Shown here piece after piece: positions 16,172 to 25,699 of a stretch of 54,543 nt of DNA. How positions within the stretch are numbered: the stretch's first letter is position 1; every line of letters starts with the position of its first letter. Source of the DNA: Acidobacteriaceae bacterium (lineage in GTDB: Bacteria > Acidobacteriota > Terriglobia > Terriglobales > Acidobacteriaceae); NCBI GenBank assembly GCA_003152695.1, contig PMAT01000035.1, positions 1 to 54,543 on the forward strand. Direction: 5' to 3'. Both the position numbers and the translations under genes were made by a program. A model generated the notes under the pieces. That model did not search any database and was not told where the DNA came from. It saw only the letters and a program-made list of their open reading frames with translations.

Positions 16172-19065
16172 GCAGCAACCCCTTACTGCAGCTTCGTGAG
16201 TTAGGACAAAGTGTTTGGCTCGATCAGCTTAGCCGGTCTCTGTTGACAACAGGCGGACTCAAGCGCCTGATCGACGAAGATGGGCTTCGCGGTGTGACGT
16301 CGAACCCTACCATCTTCCAAAAGGCCATTAGCGGCAGCCAGGATTATGCCGAGCAACTGGAACGGCTGGCGCGCGCTGGCGGTAACGTCTCCCATATCTA
16401 TGAAGAACTCGTCCTCCAGGACATTGGCAATGCCGCCGACGTGCTGCGCGGTGTTTACGACGCCAACGACGGCGCCGACGGGTTCATCAGCCTGGAAGTT
16501 TCTCCGCTCCTGGCCAACGACACCAAAGCGACGATCGAGGAAGCCAAGCGGCTGTTCGCCCGTCTGAATCGGCCCAACGTAATGATCAAGGTGCCGGGCA
16601 CGCCTGCCGGTCTTCCGGCGGTTGAGGAGTTGCTGTTCTCTGGCCTGAACATAAACATCACGCTCATCTTCGCGGTCGAAGTATACGAGCAGGTTGCTGA
16701 GGCCTACCTCAAGGCGCTGGAGCGCCGCGTCGCCGCCGGACTGCCGGTGGACCGTATCGCCTCGGTGGCCAGCTTCTTCGTCAGCCGCATTGACAGCATG
16801 GCGGACAAACAGCTCGGACAGCTCGCCGAACAAGCCACCGACGATGAGCAAAAGCAGCGTATCGAGGCTCTCCTGGGCAAAGCTGCGATCGCTAACGCGA
16901 AGCTGGCCTACGAATCGTTCAAGCGCATCTTTGGCAGTGGCAGCGACCGTTTCGCCAAGCTGAAGGAAAAAGGCGCCAGGGTGCAGCGCCCGCTGTGGGC
17001 GTCCACCAGCACCAAGAATCCGGCCTATCCCGACACCATGTATATCGATACCTTGATCGGCGCCGACACCGTGAACACGGTTCCCCCCGCGACTTTGGAC
17101 GCCTTCCGCGATCACGGCATCGCAAAGCCGACGCTGGAGGCCGGACTTGAGGAAGCCCATCACGCGTTCGACGAACTGAAGGCGGTCGGCATTGATATGA
17201 CGGCGGTCACCACCAAGCTGACGGAAGAGGGCGTGGCCTCTTTTTCGGACTCGTTCGACGAGTTGTTCGAAGTGATCGAAGCACGTCGTGTCGAGGTAAT
17301 GCGCTCCATCGTCGCGCGTCACGGCGCGGCGCTCGGCCACTACCAGGCCGGTTTCGAAAGCACCCTCAAGGACCTCGACAAACAGAAGGTTGTCTCCCGC
17401 ATGTGGAAGAAGGACCCCACGGTGTGGAAGGACGATCCCGAGCACGAGAAGATCATCGGCAACGCGCTGGGCTGGCTCAAAGTTGCACAGACTATGCAGC
17501 CGCATGTTACCGAACTGGTGGCGTTCGCGGAGGAAATTCGCAAGGCCGAATTCGAATATGCCGTGGTGCTGGGCATGGGCGGATCGAGCCTGTGTCCCGA
17601 GGTGCTGGGCCGCACCTTCGCCAAGAAAGACGGTTACCCGCAGCTCTACGTCCTCGACTCCACCGTGCCTACGGCCATACGTCACCTGGAGCAGAAGATC
17701 AATGCCGGCAAGACGCTATTTATCGTCTCGTCGAAGTCGGGCGACACCACCGAACCGCAAATGTTTCAGCGCTATTTTCACGAGCGGGTAAAGCGGGTCA
17801 AGGGCGACACAGCGGGTGAAAACTTTATCGCCGTCACCGATCCCGGGACCCAGCTCACCAAGGACGCCGCGCACTACCGCTTCCGCCGCGTCTTCCTCAA
17901 CATGCCCGACATTGGCGGGCGCTACTCGGCGTTGTCGTACTTCGGCATGGTCCCATTCGCCGTGATGGGCGGCGACGTAAAGACCTTGCTCGACCGTGCT
18001 CTGCAGGCTGGCCACGCCTGCGCAGGACCGGTCGGCGTCAACGAAAATCCAGGTGCTCGGCTGGGCGCGATACTTGGCTCGCTTGCCAAGGCGGGACGCA
18101 ATAAGGTGACTTTCGTTACGCCTGCGCCTCTTGACTCGCTAGGCCTCTGGATCGAACAGCTCATTGCCGAGAGCACCGGCAAAGAAGGAAAAGGCATTGT
18201 CCCGGTTGCCGGCGAGCCGCTGGGTTCGCCCGACGATTACGGCGACGACCGCGTGTTTGCATTCATTCACACGCAGTCGTCCAAGACCGGAGATATTGAT
18301 GCCAAACTGGCCGCGCTCGAGGCCGCCGGCCATCCGGTGTTACGCCATGCGCTGCACGATCCGCTCGACCTGGGCGAGGAATTCTTCCTGTGGGAATTTG
18401 CCACCGCGATTGCGGGAGCGCTGCTTGGCATCGATGCCTTCGATCAACCCAATGTGCAGGAATCGAAGGACAACACCAAGCGCCTGCTCGGCGAGTATGT
18501 GCAGAACGGTTCGCTGGCGCAGCAGAAGCTGATCATTGCCGAGGAATCGATGCGCATCTTTGGTGACGAAGCCACTCGCGACCTGCTGCGGCGGAGCGGC
18601 TCGTCGATGCAGCAGATCGTTACCGCGCATCTCTCGCGGATCAAACCGGGCGATTACTTCGCGGTCACCCAATACATCGAAGAACTGAACAACTACGAGG
18701 GCCTGCTGCAGCAGGTCCGCATCGCCGTGCGCGATGAAAAGAAAGTGGCGACCACCAGCGGCTACGGGCCTCGCTTCCTCCATTCCACCGGGCAATTACA
18801 TAAGGGCGGTCCCGATACCGGCGTGTTTGTCCAAATCACTTCCGAGGACATCAATGACATCGAGATTCCCGGCGAGAAGTTCACCTTCGGAGTGCTCAAG
18901 CAGGCCCAGGCGCTGGGTGATTTCGAGTCGCTGGCGGCCCGCGGACGCCGGGCCATTCGCGTTGATCTCGGACGCGACGTGGAGAAAGGCCTGCGCCGCT
19001 TGGCGGCGCTGATCAAGGAAGCGGTGTCTCAGGCCGCCGCCGCCGAAGCCGGCGTCCGCCACTAA
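16168..19065 (+). CDS. tal-pgi: bifunctional transaldolase / glucose-6-phosphate isomerase
   Basis: A single 965-residue chain combines two enzymes. Residues 1 to about 370 are a transaldolase: 'GVTSNPTIFQKAI' near the start and the Schiff-base lysine K141 in 'VMIKVPGTPAG'. Residues from about 395 to the end are a phosphoglucose isomerase with 'GMGGSSLCPEVLG', 'SSKSGDTTEP' and a C-terminal 'GKFTFG'-type region reading 'GEKFTFGVLKQAQALGD'. Such Tal-Pgi fusions are known in several bacterial groups. The fusion links the non-oxidative branch to fructose-6-phosphate/glucose-6-phosphate exchange, which lets carbon cycle back into zwf. The gene overlaps rpiB by ATGA and is followed 10 bases later by gnd. 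No frameshift or internal stop suggests two genes. Confidence 0.95.
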   Translation: MSSNPLLQLRELGQSVWLDQLSRSLLTTGGLKRLIDEDGLRGVTSNPTIFQKAISGSQDYAEQLERLARAGGNVSHIYEELVLQDIGNAADVLRGVYDANDGADGFISLEVSPLLANDTKATIEEAKRLFARLNRPNVMIKVPGTPAGLPAVEELLFSGLNINITLIFAVEVYEQVAEAYLKALERRVAAGLPVDRIASVASFFVSRIDSMADKQLGQLAEQATDDEQKQRIEALLGKAAIANAKLAYESFKRIFGSGSDRFAKLKEKGARVQRPLWASTSTKNPAYPDTMYIDTLIGADTVNTVPPATLDAFRDHGIAKPTLEAGLEEAHHAFDELKAVGIDMTAVTTKLTEEGVASFSDSFDELFEVIEARRVEVMRSIVARHGAALGHYQAGFESTLKDLDKQKVVSRMWKKDPTVWKDDPEHEKIIGNALGWLKVAQTMQPHVTELVAFAEEIRKAEFEYAVVLGMGGSSLCPEVLGRTFAKKDGYPQLYVLDSTVPTAIRHLEQKINAGKTLFIVSSKSGDTTEPQMFQRYFHERVKRVKGDTAGENFIAVTDPGTQLTKDAAHYRFRRVFLNMPDIGGRYSALSYFGMVPFAVMGGDVKTLLDRALQAGHACAGPVGVNENPGARLGAILGSLAKAGRNKVTFVTPAPLDSLGLWIEQLIAESTGKEGKGIVPVAGEPLGSPDDYGDDRVFAFIHTQSSKTGDIDAKLAALEAAGHPVLRHALHDPLDLGEEFFLWEFATAIAGALLGIDAFDQPNVQESKDNTKRLLGEYVQNGSLAQQKLIIAEESMRIFGDEATRDLLRRSGSSMQQIVTAHLSRIKPGDYFAVTQYIEELNNYEGLLQQVRIAVRDEKKVATTSGYGPRFLHSTGQLHKGGPDTGVFVQITSEDINDIEIPGEKFTFGVLKQAQALGDFESLAARGRRAIRVDLGRDVEKGLRRLAALIKEAVSQAAAAEAGVRH

Positions 19066-19075
19066 GGAGCGACTC

Positions 19076-20548
19076 ATGCCGACCACGAGCCCAGCCGTGA
19101 AGACGGCGCAGTTCGGCGTCATCGGTCTTGGCGTCATGGGCGAGAACCTGGCGCTCAACCTTGATGACCACCATCACAGCGTCGCGGTGTGGAACCTGGA
19201 GCCGGAGTGGGTTGACCGCTTCGTACGCAAGAACTCTGACCGGGCTTTCGTCGGCGCCAAGTCGCTGCCGCAATTCTGCCACTCTTTGGAACGGCCGCGC
19301 CGCATCTTGATGATGATCACGGCTGGCGATCCGGTGGACCAGACGCTGCAGAAGATCATTCCGTACCTGACGCCTGGCGACATTGTCATGGACGGTGGCA
19401 ACTCCTTCTTCAAAGACACCATGCGTCGCGAAGCCGGCGCGCGCCAAACCATGGTGCATTACTTCGGTATGGGCGTTTCCGGAGGCGAGGAAGGGGCGCG
19501 GCACGGTCCCTCGCTAATGCTGGGCGGACCGCATGTCGCTTACGATCACGTCGCCCCGATTCTGCAAGCCATTGCCGCCAAGACCGACTCCGGCCCGTGC
19601 GTCGCTTACGTTGGCCCCGATGGCGCCGGACACTTCGTAAAGATGGTCCACAATGGCATCGAGTACGGCGACATGCAACTCATCGCCGAGGCTTACGAGA
19701 TCCTTCACAAAGCGCTCGATCTGGATGCGCAGGAACTCTCCGACATTTTCGGTGAATGGAACCGCGGCCCGCTGGAGTCGTACCTGATTGAGATCACCTC
19801 ACAGATCCTCGGTGTCGTCGATCCGGAGAGCGGCAAGCCGCTGGTCCACATGATTCTCGATAAGGCCGGACAAAAAGGCACTGGCAAGTGGACAGCCCAG
19901 GTGGCCCTTGACTTGGCGGTGCCTATTCCAACCATCGCCGCCGCGCTGGACGCGCGCATGATCTCCGGCATGAAGGACGAGCGCGTCATCGCCAGCCGCC
20001 TGATCAACTCGTCCGCGACGGTATCGTATTCCGGAGCTAAGAAGGAATTGATTCAAGCTGTGCACGACGCCCTGTATGCATCCAAGATTTGCTCGTATGC
20101 GCAGGGCATGAGCCTCATCCGCGCCGGGTCGAACGAGTGGAAGTGGGACATTAACCTGCGCGAGATGGCGCGCGTCTGGAAAGGCGGGTGCATCATTCGC
20201 GCGCGCTTCCTCGATGACATCATGCGCGCCTTCGAGCGTCAGCCCGGCCTGCCCAATCTGCTGCTGGATGCGGAGTTCATGTCGTGGTTGCAGAGGTTCG
20301 AGGGAGCCTGGCGCAAGCTGATTGCCACCGCCGTGCAGATGGGAATTCCCGTTCCGGCGATGTCCGCGTCACTTTCGTATTTCGACAGCTATCGCAGCGC
20401 GCAGTTGCCGCAGAACCTGACCCAGGCGCAGCGCGATTTCTTCGGGGCGCACACCTATCAGCGCGCTGACCGGCCCAGCGCGGAATTCGTCCATACAGAC
20501 TGGCTCAGCCTATTACCCAAGGCATCGAAGCCACGCGGAGCGAAATAG
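19076..20548 (+). CDS. gnd: 6-phosphogluconate dehydrogenase, decarboxylating
   Basis: The 490-residue enzyme oxidises 6-phosphogluconate to ribulose 5-phosphate, CO2 and NAD(P)H. It has the N-terminal Rossmann motif ('FGVIGLGVMGENLALNL'), the signature 'GMGVSGGEEGARHGPSLM' and the catalytic lysine K189 with N193 in 'HFVKMVHNGIEYGD'. Length fits the long NADP-type family. One variation is Leu for the usual Pro in the 'GPSLMPGG' segment, close to the substrate site. GGAG precedes the ATG by a normal distance. Genes on both sides are separated by only 10 and 3 bases. Confidence 0.96.
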   Translation: MPTTSPAVKTAQFGVIGLGVMGENLALNLDDHHHSVAVWNLEPEWVDRFVRKNSDRAFVGAKSLPQFCHSLERPRRILMMITAGDPVDQTLQKIIPYLTPGDIVMDGGNSFFKDTMRREAGARQTMVHYFGMGVSGGEEGARHGPSLMLGGPHVAYDHVAPILQAIAAKTDSGPCVAYVGPDGAGHFVKMVHNGIEYGDMQLIAEAYEILHKALDLDAQELSDIFGEWNRGPLESYLIEITSQILGVVDPESGKPLVHMILDKAGQKGTGKWTAQVALDLAVPIPTIAAALDARMISGMKDERVIASRLINSSATVSYSGAKKELIQAVHDALYASKICSYAQGMSLIRAGSNEWKWDINLREMARVWKGGCIIRARFLDDIMRAFERQPGLPNLLLDAEFMSWLQRFEGAWRKLIATAVQMGIPVPAMSASLSYFDSYRSAQLPQNLTQAQRDFFGAHTYQRADRPSAEFVHTDWLSLLPKASKPRGAK

Positions 20549-20551
20549 AAT

Positions 20552-22108
20552 ATGGGCACACTCGTTCAACCGAAGCCGCACAAACTGGCGCAGCCTTCCC
20601 TGCCCCAGGGTGACTCCTGTCTGCTGGTTATCTTCGGCGCAACCGGCGACCTCACGCATCGCAAGCTGGTCCCTGCGCTCTACGATCTGGCTTGTGTCGG
20701 CTGCACGAGCCGCAACTTCGACGTGCTCGGCATCGGCCGTACCAAGCTCACCGATGAGGAGTTCCGGGGGCGACTCCGCGAAGGCGCCGCCAACTCAAAA
20801 GACGCGCGCAACTTCAACGCCGACGCGTGGAACGATTTCGCCAAGCGCCTGCACTATCTGGTCGGCGATGCCAGCCAGCCGGAGTTCTATCCTCACCTAA
20901 AGGCGAAGCTGGAAGACATGCAGAAGAACGGCGCAAGCAAGAATGTGCTGTTCTACATCTCGACTTCAGCCTCGCTGGCGCCGCCGATTGTCGAAGGTCT
21001 CGACGCAGCGGGCCTGGCGCGCAATACCCAAGGCTGGACACGAATCATTCTGGAAAAGCCCTTCGGACGCGACCTGCAAAGCGCGCATGAGCTGAACGAA
21101 ATTGTTTCGCGCGTCTTCGATGAGCCATCGGTTTACCGCATCGATCACTACCTCGGCAAGGAAACGGTGCAGAACATCATGATGTTCCGCTTTGGTAACT
21201 CGATGTTCGAGCCGATTTGGAACCGAAATTACATCGAGTACATCGAGATCACCGCCGCCGAAACTTTGGGAGTGGAGAATCGCGCCGCGTTCTATGAAGA
21301 GACCGGCGCGCTGCGCGATATGGTGGCGAATCATCTGCTCCAGTTGCTGACGTTGACGGCGATGGAGCCTCCCGTCGCCTTCGACGCCGACGCCGTTCGC
21401 GGCCACAAGGTGGAAGTGCTGCGCGCCATTGCTCCCCTGTCGAAGGATGACGTGGCTCGCCACACGATTCGAGGGCAGTACGGGCCGGGACAGATCGAGG
21501 ACAAGCCGGTGCCCGGCTATCGCCAGGAAAAAGGCGCGGACCCGAATTCGCGCACCGAAACTTACGTTGCGGTCGAGTTCCACATCAACAACTGGCGCTG
21601 GGCGGGAGTTCCCTTCTATGTGCGCGCCGGCAAACGGCTGGCCAATCAGTTGACCGAGATTGCGGTCCACTTCAAGCGCACGCCGCAAGCGCTGTTCTCT
21701 CGCAGCCCCAAGGACGTCCACCACAATGTCATCACCATGCGCATTCAGCCGAACGAAGGCATCGCAGTGAGTTTTGGGGCCAAGCAGCCTGGGCCACAGA
21801 TGCGCGCCATCCGCGTGAACATGGACTTTTCGTATCGCGATGCTTTCGGCGGTGAAACGCCCACGGCCTACGAAACGCTCCTGCTCGACGCCATGCGAGG
21901 TGACGCGACGCTGTTCACTCGTCGCGATGAAGTGGAAGCCGAGTGGCGCATCATTACGCCGATTGAGGAGGCCTGGGCCGAGTTGCCGCCGCCGCAATTC
22001 CCCAACTACGCCGCTGGCAGTGAAGGGCCGGAGGCTGCCGACGGGCTCATCCAGTACGACCGTCATCGCTGGCGCCGGCTGAAGCCGAACAGCCCTGAGG
22101 ACTTGTAA
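20552..22108 (+). CDS. zwf: glucose-6-phosphate 1-dehydrogenase
   Basis: The 518-residue enzyme catalyses the first oxidative pentose phosphate step, glucose 6-phosphate to 6-phosphogluconolactone. The nucleotide fold 'VIFGATGDLTHRKLVPALYD' is near the N-terminus. The catalytic signature 'RIDHYLGKETVQN' includes D198, H199 and K203, and 'EKPFGRDL' precedes it. The gene begins 3 bases after gnd, and its TAA stop shares an A with the ATG of the HAD gene. A pgl-type lactonase, usually nearby, is absent. Confidence 0.96.
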   Translation: MGTLVQPKPHKLAQPSLPQGDSCLLVIFGATGDLTHRKLVPALYDLACVGCTSRNFDVLGIGRTKLTDEEFRGRLREGAANSKDARNFNADAWNDFAKRLHYLVGDASQPEFYPHLKAKLEDMQKNGASKNVLFYISTSASLAPPIVEGLDAAGLARNTQGWTRIILEKPFGRDLQSAHELNEIVSRVFDEPSVYRIDHYLGKETVQNIMMFRFGNSMFEPIWNRNYIEYIEITAAETLGVENRAAFYEETGALRDMVANHLLQLLTLTAMEPPVAFDADAVRGHKVEVLRAIAPLSKDDVARHTIRGQYGPGQIEDKPVPGYRQEKGADPNSRTETYVAVEFHINNWRWAGVPFYVRAGKRLANQLTEIAVHFKRTPQALFSRSPKDVHHNVITMRIQPNEGIAVSFGAKQPGPQMRAIRVNMDFSYRDAFGGETPTAYETLLLDAMRGDATLFTRRDEVEAEWRIITPIEEAWAELPPPQFPNYAAGSEGPEAADGLIQYDRHRWRRLKPNSPEDL

Positions 22109-22941
22109 TGGCTGGCGCGAGCGCCCGGCCGGGCGTGGCATTAGTCGTGTCGGATGTTGACGGCACGCTGCTCGATCCAGAGAGGAACCTCAGTCCCGGC
22201 GCGCCCGCCGCGGTCGAGCACCTCAAGCAGGCGGGAATTCGATTCACCATTGCCAGCGCACGGCCGCCACGCCTGACGCAGCCACTGTTGCGCAGTCTCC
22301 ATGTCTCCGAGCCCTCGGCGTGTTTCAATGGGGCGCTGCTGATTGATCCTGACCTCAACATCCTGCACCAGTTGCCGATGACTTCGACCGACGCGCAGAC
22401 CGTGGCCGACCACATCCACAAAAGCCAGCTCGATCTGTGGGTCTATACCGAGACGGATTGGTACGTCAGCAATCCGGCTGGTCCGCATGTGGAGCACCAG
22501 GAAAAGCTGATGCAGGGCAAAGCCGCGCCATTGCTCAGCTACGATATGGCGCAATTTCATGTCTTGAAGCTGGTCGGCGTCAGCGACGATTACGGCGCGG
22601 TAAAGCGCGCGCAGTTCGAAATCGATCATTTGCTTGGCGCCGCAATTTCAGCCACCTGTTCGTCCGACTACTATCTCGACGTGACCCATGCCGACGCTAA
22701 CAAAGGCATGGTCGTCCTCGCGCTATCGAAGATGTTGAACATCCCCGCGAAGCAGATTGCCACCCTTGGCGATATGCCGACCGATGTGCTGATGTTTCGC
22801 CAAAGCGGCGTCAGCATCGCCATGGGCAATGCAACCGACGAAGTGAAGAAGCAGGCGACGTACGTTACGAAGAGCAACTCGGAAGATGGGTTTGCCTACG
22901 CCATCGAACACTTCATTCTTGGTGGCGAGCAGAACAAGTAA
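22108..22941 (+). CDS. Cof-type HAD-superfamily phosphatase
   Basis: The 277-residue HAD hydrolase has motif I 'DVDGTLLD' (D16, D18) and 'ITIASARPP'-like motif II ('FTIASARPPR'). Motif III/IV is 'GDMPTDVLMF' (D222, D226), where Cof proteins usually have GDxxND, so T replaces N. A Cof-type cap separates the motifs. These enzymes hydrolyse sugar phosphates and related metabolites. As the last gene of the pentose phosphate operon, sharing one base with zwf, it may clear excess or side-product sugar phosphates. It is not a lactonase by fold. Confidence 0.85.
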   Translation: MAGASARPGVALVVSDVDGTLLDPERNLSPGAPAAVEHLKQAGIRFTIASARPPRLTQPLLRSLHVSEPSACFNGALLIDPDLNILHQLPMTSTDAQTVADHIHKSQLDLWVYTETDWYVSNPAGPHVEHQEKLMQGKAAPLLSYDMAQFHVLKLVGVSDDYGAVKRAQFEIDHLLGAAISATCSSDYYLDVTHADANKGMVVLALSKMLNIPAKQIATLGDMPTDVLMFRQSGVSIAMGNATDEVKKQATYVTKSNSEDGFAYAIEHFILGGEQNK

Positions 22942-23039
22942 ACCCAGGTCTTTTTTCGGTGTGTCCATCCTGAGGGCTACATGTGCCTGCGGAGCAGCTA
23001 TTCAGAAACGTACCAGGCGAGAGTGAGTAGGCAGTATAG

Positions 23040-23099
23040 GGGTCCTTCGACTCCTCGTCCGGTCGCCGTGGCGACCGGACTCGTCGCTCAGGATGACAG
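23040..23099. repeat. hairpin repeat with CCTTCGACTC...CTCAGGATGACA ends
   Basis: GTCCGGTCGCC (23057-23067) and GGCGACCGGAC (23070-23080) form a perfect 11-bp stem with a 2-base centre. It lies between the flanks TCCTTCGACTC and GCTCAGGATGACA, which are familiar from dispersed repeats in many bacterial genomes (from memory). It sits between the convergent HAD and SDR genes. Confidence 0.65.
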
Positions 23100-23115
23100 G
23101 CTATAAGGGTCACGG

Positions 23116-23868
23116 TCAGCGGCTGGCCAGCCCGCCGGCGGTCTCGGCGCCGTCGATCACGTACACCTGCCCGTTAACGTAGGCGGCATCGTCCGAGGCC
23201 AGGAACGCAAACAGGGCAGCAACTTCTTCAGGCTGGGCGTGGCGACGAAGGGGCAGCTTTTGGTTGACGGCCTCCAGCATTTCATCGGAGTACTCGGCGC
23301 GTTGCATCGGGGTCAGCACATATCCGGGCGCGACCGCGTTCACCCGCACCTTGGGAGCCAGCTCCAGCGCCATGGAGCGCGTCAGCTCAATCACGCCGGC
23401 CTTGGTGGCGTTGTAATCGGAGTAGTAGGGATAACCCACGATGCCATTGGTGGACGCGGTATTCAGGATGACGCCGCCATCGTGCTCCATCATGTAGCGG
23501 GCGGCGGTTTGCGCGACGTAGAAAACGCCGGTGAGGTTCACGGCGAGCACCCGGCCCCATTCCTCGGGAGTGATGTCGAGGAACTTGTGACGAATACTGA
23601 TGCCGGCGTTGTTGATGACGACGTCCAGCCCGCCCAGATCGCGCACTATGGCTGCGAAGGCGCGCTGTACTTGTCCGTGGTCGGCGACATCGGCGAGGAA
23701 TGTTCCCGCGATGCCGGGCTGTTGCGCGCGGATCTTTTCGCACGCGGCAGGGTCGCGGTCGAGGACCGCGACTAGCGAACCTTCCTCCAGGAACCGCGCC
23801 GCCGTGGCCGCGCCGATGCCGCTGGCGCCTCCGGTGATGACCACGCGCTTGCCCTTGAGTCCCCGCAT
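23116..23868 (-). CDS. short-chain dehydrogenase/reductase (FabG-like)
   Basis: I use the ATG at 23868 (GAGGAG upstream); an open frame extends further but without homology. The 250-residue classical SDR has the cofactor motif 'TGGASGIG' (12-19), 'NNAG' (86-89), and catalytic S139, Y152 and K156 ('YNATK'). The C-terminal 'DDAAYVNGQVYVIDGA' is typical. D37-R38 after the second strand suggests NAD preference. It is divergent from the acyl-CoA synthetase-like gene with about 100 bases between, and may act on a related acyl or alcohol substrate. The substrate cannot be told from sequence. Confidence 0.88.
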   Translation of the reverse strand: MRGLKGKRVVITGGASGIGAATAARFLEEGSLVAVLDRDPAACEKIRAQQPGIAGTFLADVADHGQVQRAFAAIVRDLGGLDVVINNAGISIRHKFLDITPEEWGRVLAVNLTGVFYVAQTAARYMMEHDGGVILNTASTNGIVGYPYYSDYNATKAGVIELTRSMALELAPKVRVNAVAPGYVLTPMQRAEYSDEMLEAVNQKLPLRRHAQPEEVAALFAFLASDDAAYVNGQVYVIDGAETAGGLASR

Positions 23869-23965
23869 AAGCTCCTCGATTGGCGCGGCTAATCTCCGCC
23901 AGACAGAATAACAAACGCTGTCTGCCCGTTGTCGGTCCCGGTATAAGTCATCATTTGTTACACTT

Positions 23966-25576
23966 TTGCGCACACCAATGGCACAGCAAGCGGAAGGTCT
24001 TCGCACCCAGCTCTACGGCAATCCCGAGGGCAGGTTTGTCCACGATGTCATCCTCGATTCCTGCCGCCAACATGCGGCGAAGGTCGCCATGGTCGATACT
24101 TCCTGCACGCCCGCGAGGCGCATCACCTACGCGGCGTACGGCGAACTGGTGGAACGCGCCGCGCGCGGTCTGGTCGCGGCCGGGGTTCGCCCCGGAGAGA
24201 TGATCGGCATCTACCTGCCGAATTGCTGGGAGTTCGGCATCGCCTACCACGCTGCGACCTTGGCCGGGGCCGTGCCGACAACCATGAACCCGACCTACCG
24301 CGAGCGCGAAGTCCGCTATCAGTTGGAGACGGCGGACGCGGTCGCTCTCATCAGCGACGGCGCATTGCTCACCGGCATCGATCTCGCGGGGCTTCCCGCA
24401 TTGAGGAAGGTTTACACCGTCCGCAATCCGGGGCCAAGCGGCTCGGAGATGTGGGAGTCTCTCCTCGAGCCCAACCTCAGCGTGCGGCTGCCGGAACCGC
24501 AGCAGGATTCCCGCGAGGCGCTGGCCACTCTTCCCTTCTCCAGCGGGACCACGGGCCTGCCCAAAGGAGTCATGCTGTCGCATTTCAACCTGGTCGCCAA
24601 CGTTTTTCAGACGCTCACCCCGGGCGAATTTGGGGCCATCAGCGACCCGGATGTGCTGTTGTGTTTCCTTCCGCTCTATCACATTTACGGTTTGACGGTG
24701 GGCCTGAATCTCACGCTGATGCGGGGTTGCACCGTGGTATTGATGCCGCGTTTCGACTGCGAACGTTCGCTGGAAACCATCGTGGAGGAGGGCGTGACCG
24801 TCACCCTTTGCGTGCCTCCCACGCTGCTGGCCTATTGCCAGGCTGCAGAACAGGGGAAATTTCCCCACCAGCATCGCCTGCGCTGGGTGAAGTCAGGAGC
24901 AGCTCCGCTGGCCCCGGAACTGGCGCGCCGTTTTACTCAGAGCACCGGCATTCCCATTCGCCAAGGCTACGGGATGACGGAAGCCTCGCCGGTTACGCAC
25001 ATGGGATTTCTTCTCCCCGAGCTGTACAAACCCGATTCCGTCGGCGCACCCGTGGCGCATACCGAGTGCCGGATTGTGGATGAAAAGGAGAATGACGCAG
25101 CGCCGGGAGAAATTGGCGAGTTGGTAATGCGCGGACCGCAATTCATGCTGGGCTACTGGAAATCTCCCGACGCCAGCGCCGCGGTGTTGCGCGACGGCTG
25201 GTATTGGTCCGGCGACATCGTTCGCGTGGACGACAGCGGCCAGTATTACGTGGTCGATCGGCGCAAGGAAATGATGAAGTACAAGGGCTTCTCGATTGCG
25301 CCGGCCGAGGTGGAAAGCGTGCTGCTGGAACATCCCGGAGTGCGCGACTGCGGCGTGGTTTCGCGAGTCGATAGCGCGGGCGAAGAGATTCCCTGCGCCT
25401 TCGTGGTGTTGCGCGAAGAAGAGTTAGCCAGCCCGCAAACCGCGTCTCGCCTGCAGGAGTTCGTCGCCGACCGCCTGACCCATTACAAGATGCCGCGCGA
25501 AGTCTATTTCGTGCAAACACTTCCGCGTACCGCCTCCGGGAAGATCCTGCGGCGCGAGCTGCGCAAGCTGCTCTGA
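23966..25576 (+). CDS. AMP-dependent acyl-CoA synthetase / ligase (4-coumarate-CoA ligase-like)
   Basis: The 536-residue adenylating enzyme has all core motifs: A3 'FSSGTTGLPKGVMLSH', A5 'GYGMTEASPVTH', A7 'YWSGDIVRVD', A8 'DRRKEMMKYKGFSIAPAEVE' and A10 'PRTASGKILRREL' with the catalytic lysine. It should activate a carboxylate with ATP and CoA. The overall arrangement resembles the 4CL/long-chain acyl-CoA group, but the acid is unknown. The first start is TTG at 23966; the ATG at 23978 is an equal candidate, and neither has a strong ribosome site. It is transcribed divergently from the SDR gene. Confidence 0.9.
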   Translation: MRTPMAQQAEGLRTQLYGNPEGRFVHDVILDSCRQHAAKVAMVDTSCTPARRITYAAYGELVERAARGLVAAGVRPGEMIGIYLPNCWEFGIAYHAATLAGAVPTTMNPTYREREVRYQLETADAVALISDGALLTGIDLAGLPALRKVYTVRNPGPSGSEMWESLLEPNLSVRLPEPQQDSREALATLPFSSGTTGLPKGVMLSHFNLVANVFQTLTPGEFGAISDPDVLLCFLPLYHIYGLTVGLNLTLMRGCTVVLMPRFDCERSLETIVEEGVTVTLCVPPTLLAYCQAAEQGKFPHQHRLRWVKSGAAPLAPELARRFTQSTGIPIRQGYGMTEASPVTHMGFLLPELYKPDSVGAPVAHTECRIVDEKENDAAPGEIGELVMRGPQFMLGYWKSPDASAAVLRDGWYWSGDIVRVDDSGQYYVVDRRKEMMKYKGFSIAPAEVESVLLEHPGVRDCGVVSRVDSAGEEIPCAFVVLREEELASPQTASRLQEFVADRLTHYKMPREVYFVQTLPRTASGKILRRELRKLL

Positions 25577-25699
25577 CCACCCGCTGTGCCCACAACTCAC
25601 ATTGCTTTGTGATTGGCGACACACCACTTTTTGGCCAGTTTATCTACACTGAAGTTGGACTATTACTCGCCCACAACTGATGGGCTTCATTGGAGGCAT

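Noticed and set aside
16201-17685. 494-codon minus-strand frame
   Set aside because: It is antisense to the transaldolase half of Tal-Pgi and has no ribosome site or family match.
16168-19065. Sequencing error joining separate tal and pgi genes
   Set aside because: The frame is continuous with good family match on both sides, and Tal-Pgi fusions of this size are known in other bacteria.
20966-22141. 391-codon minus-strand frame
   Set aside because: It lies antisense to zwf and has no domain signal.
22108-22941. HAD gene as the missing 6-phosphogluconolactonase
   Set aside because: The protein has clear HAD phosphatase motifs and no resemblance to either Pgl family, so operon position alone does not justify this call.
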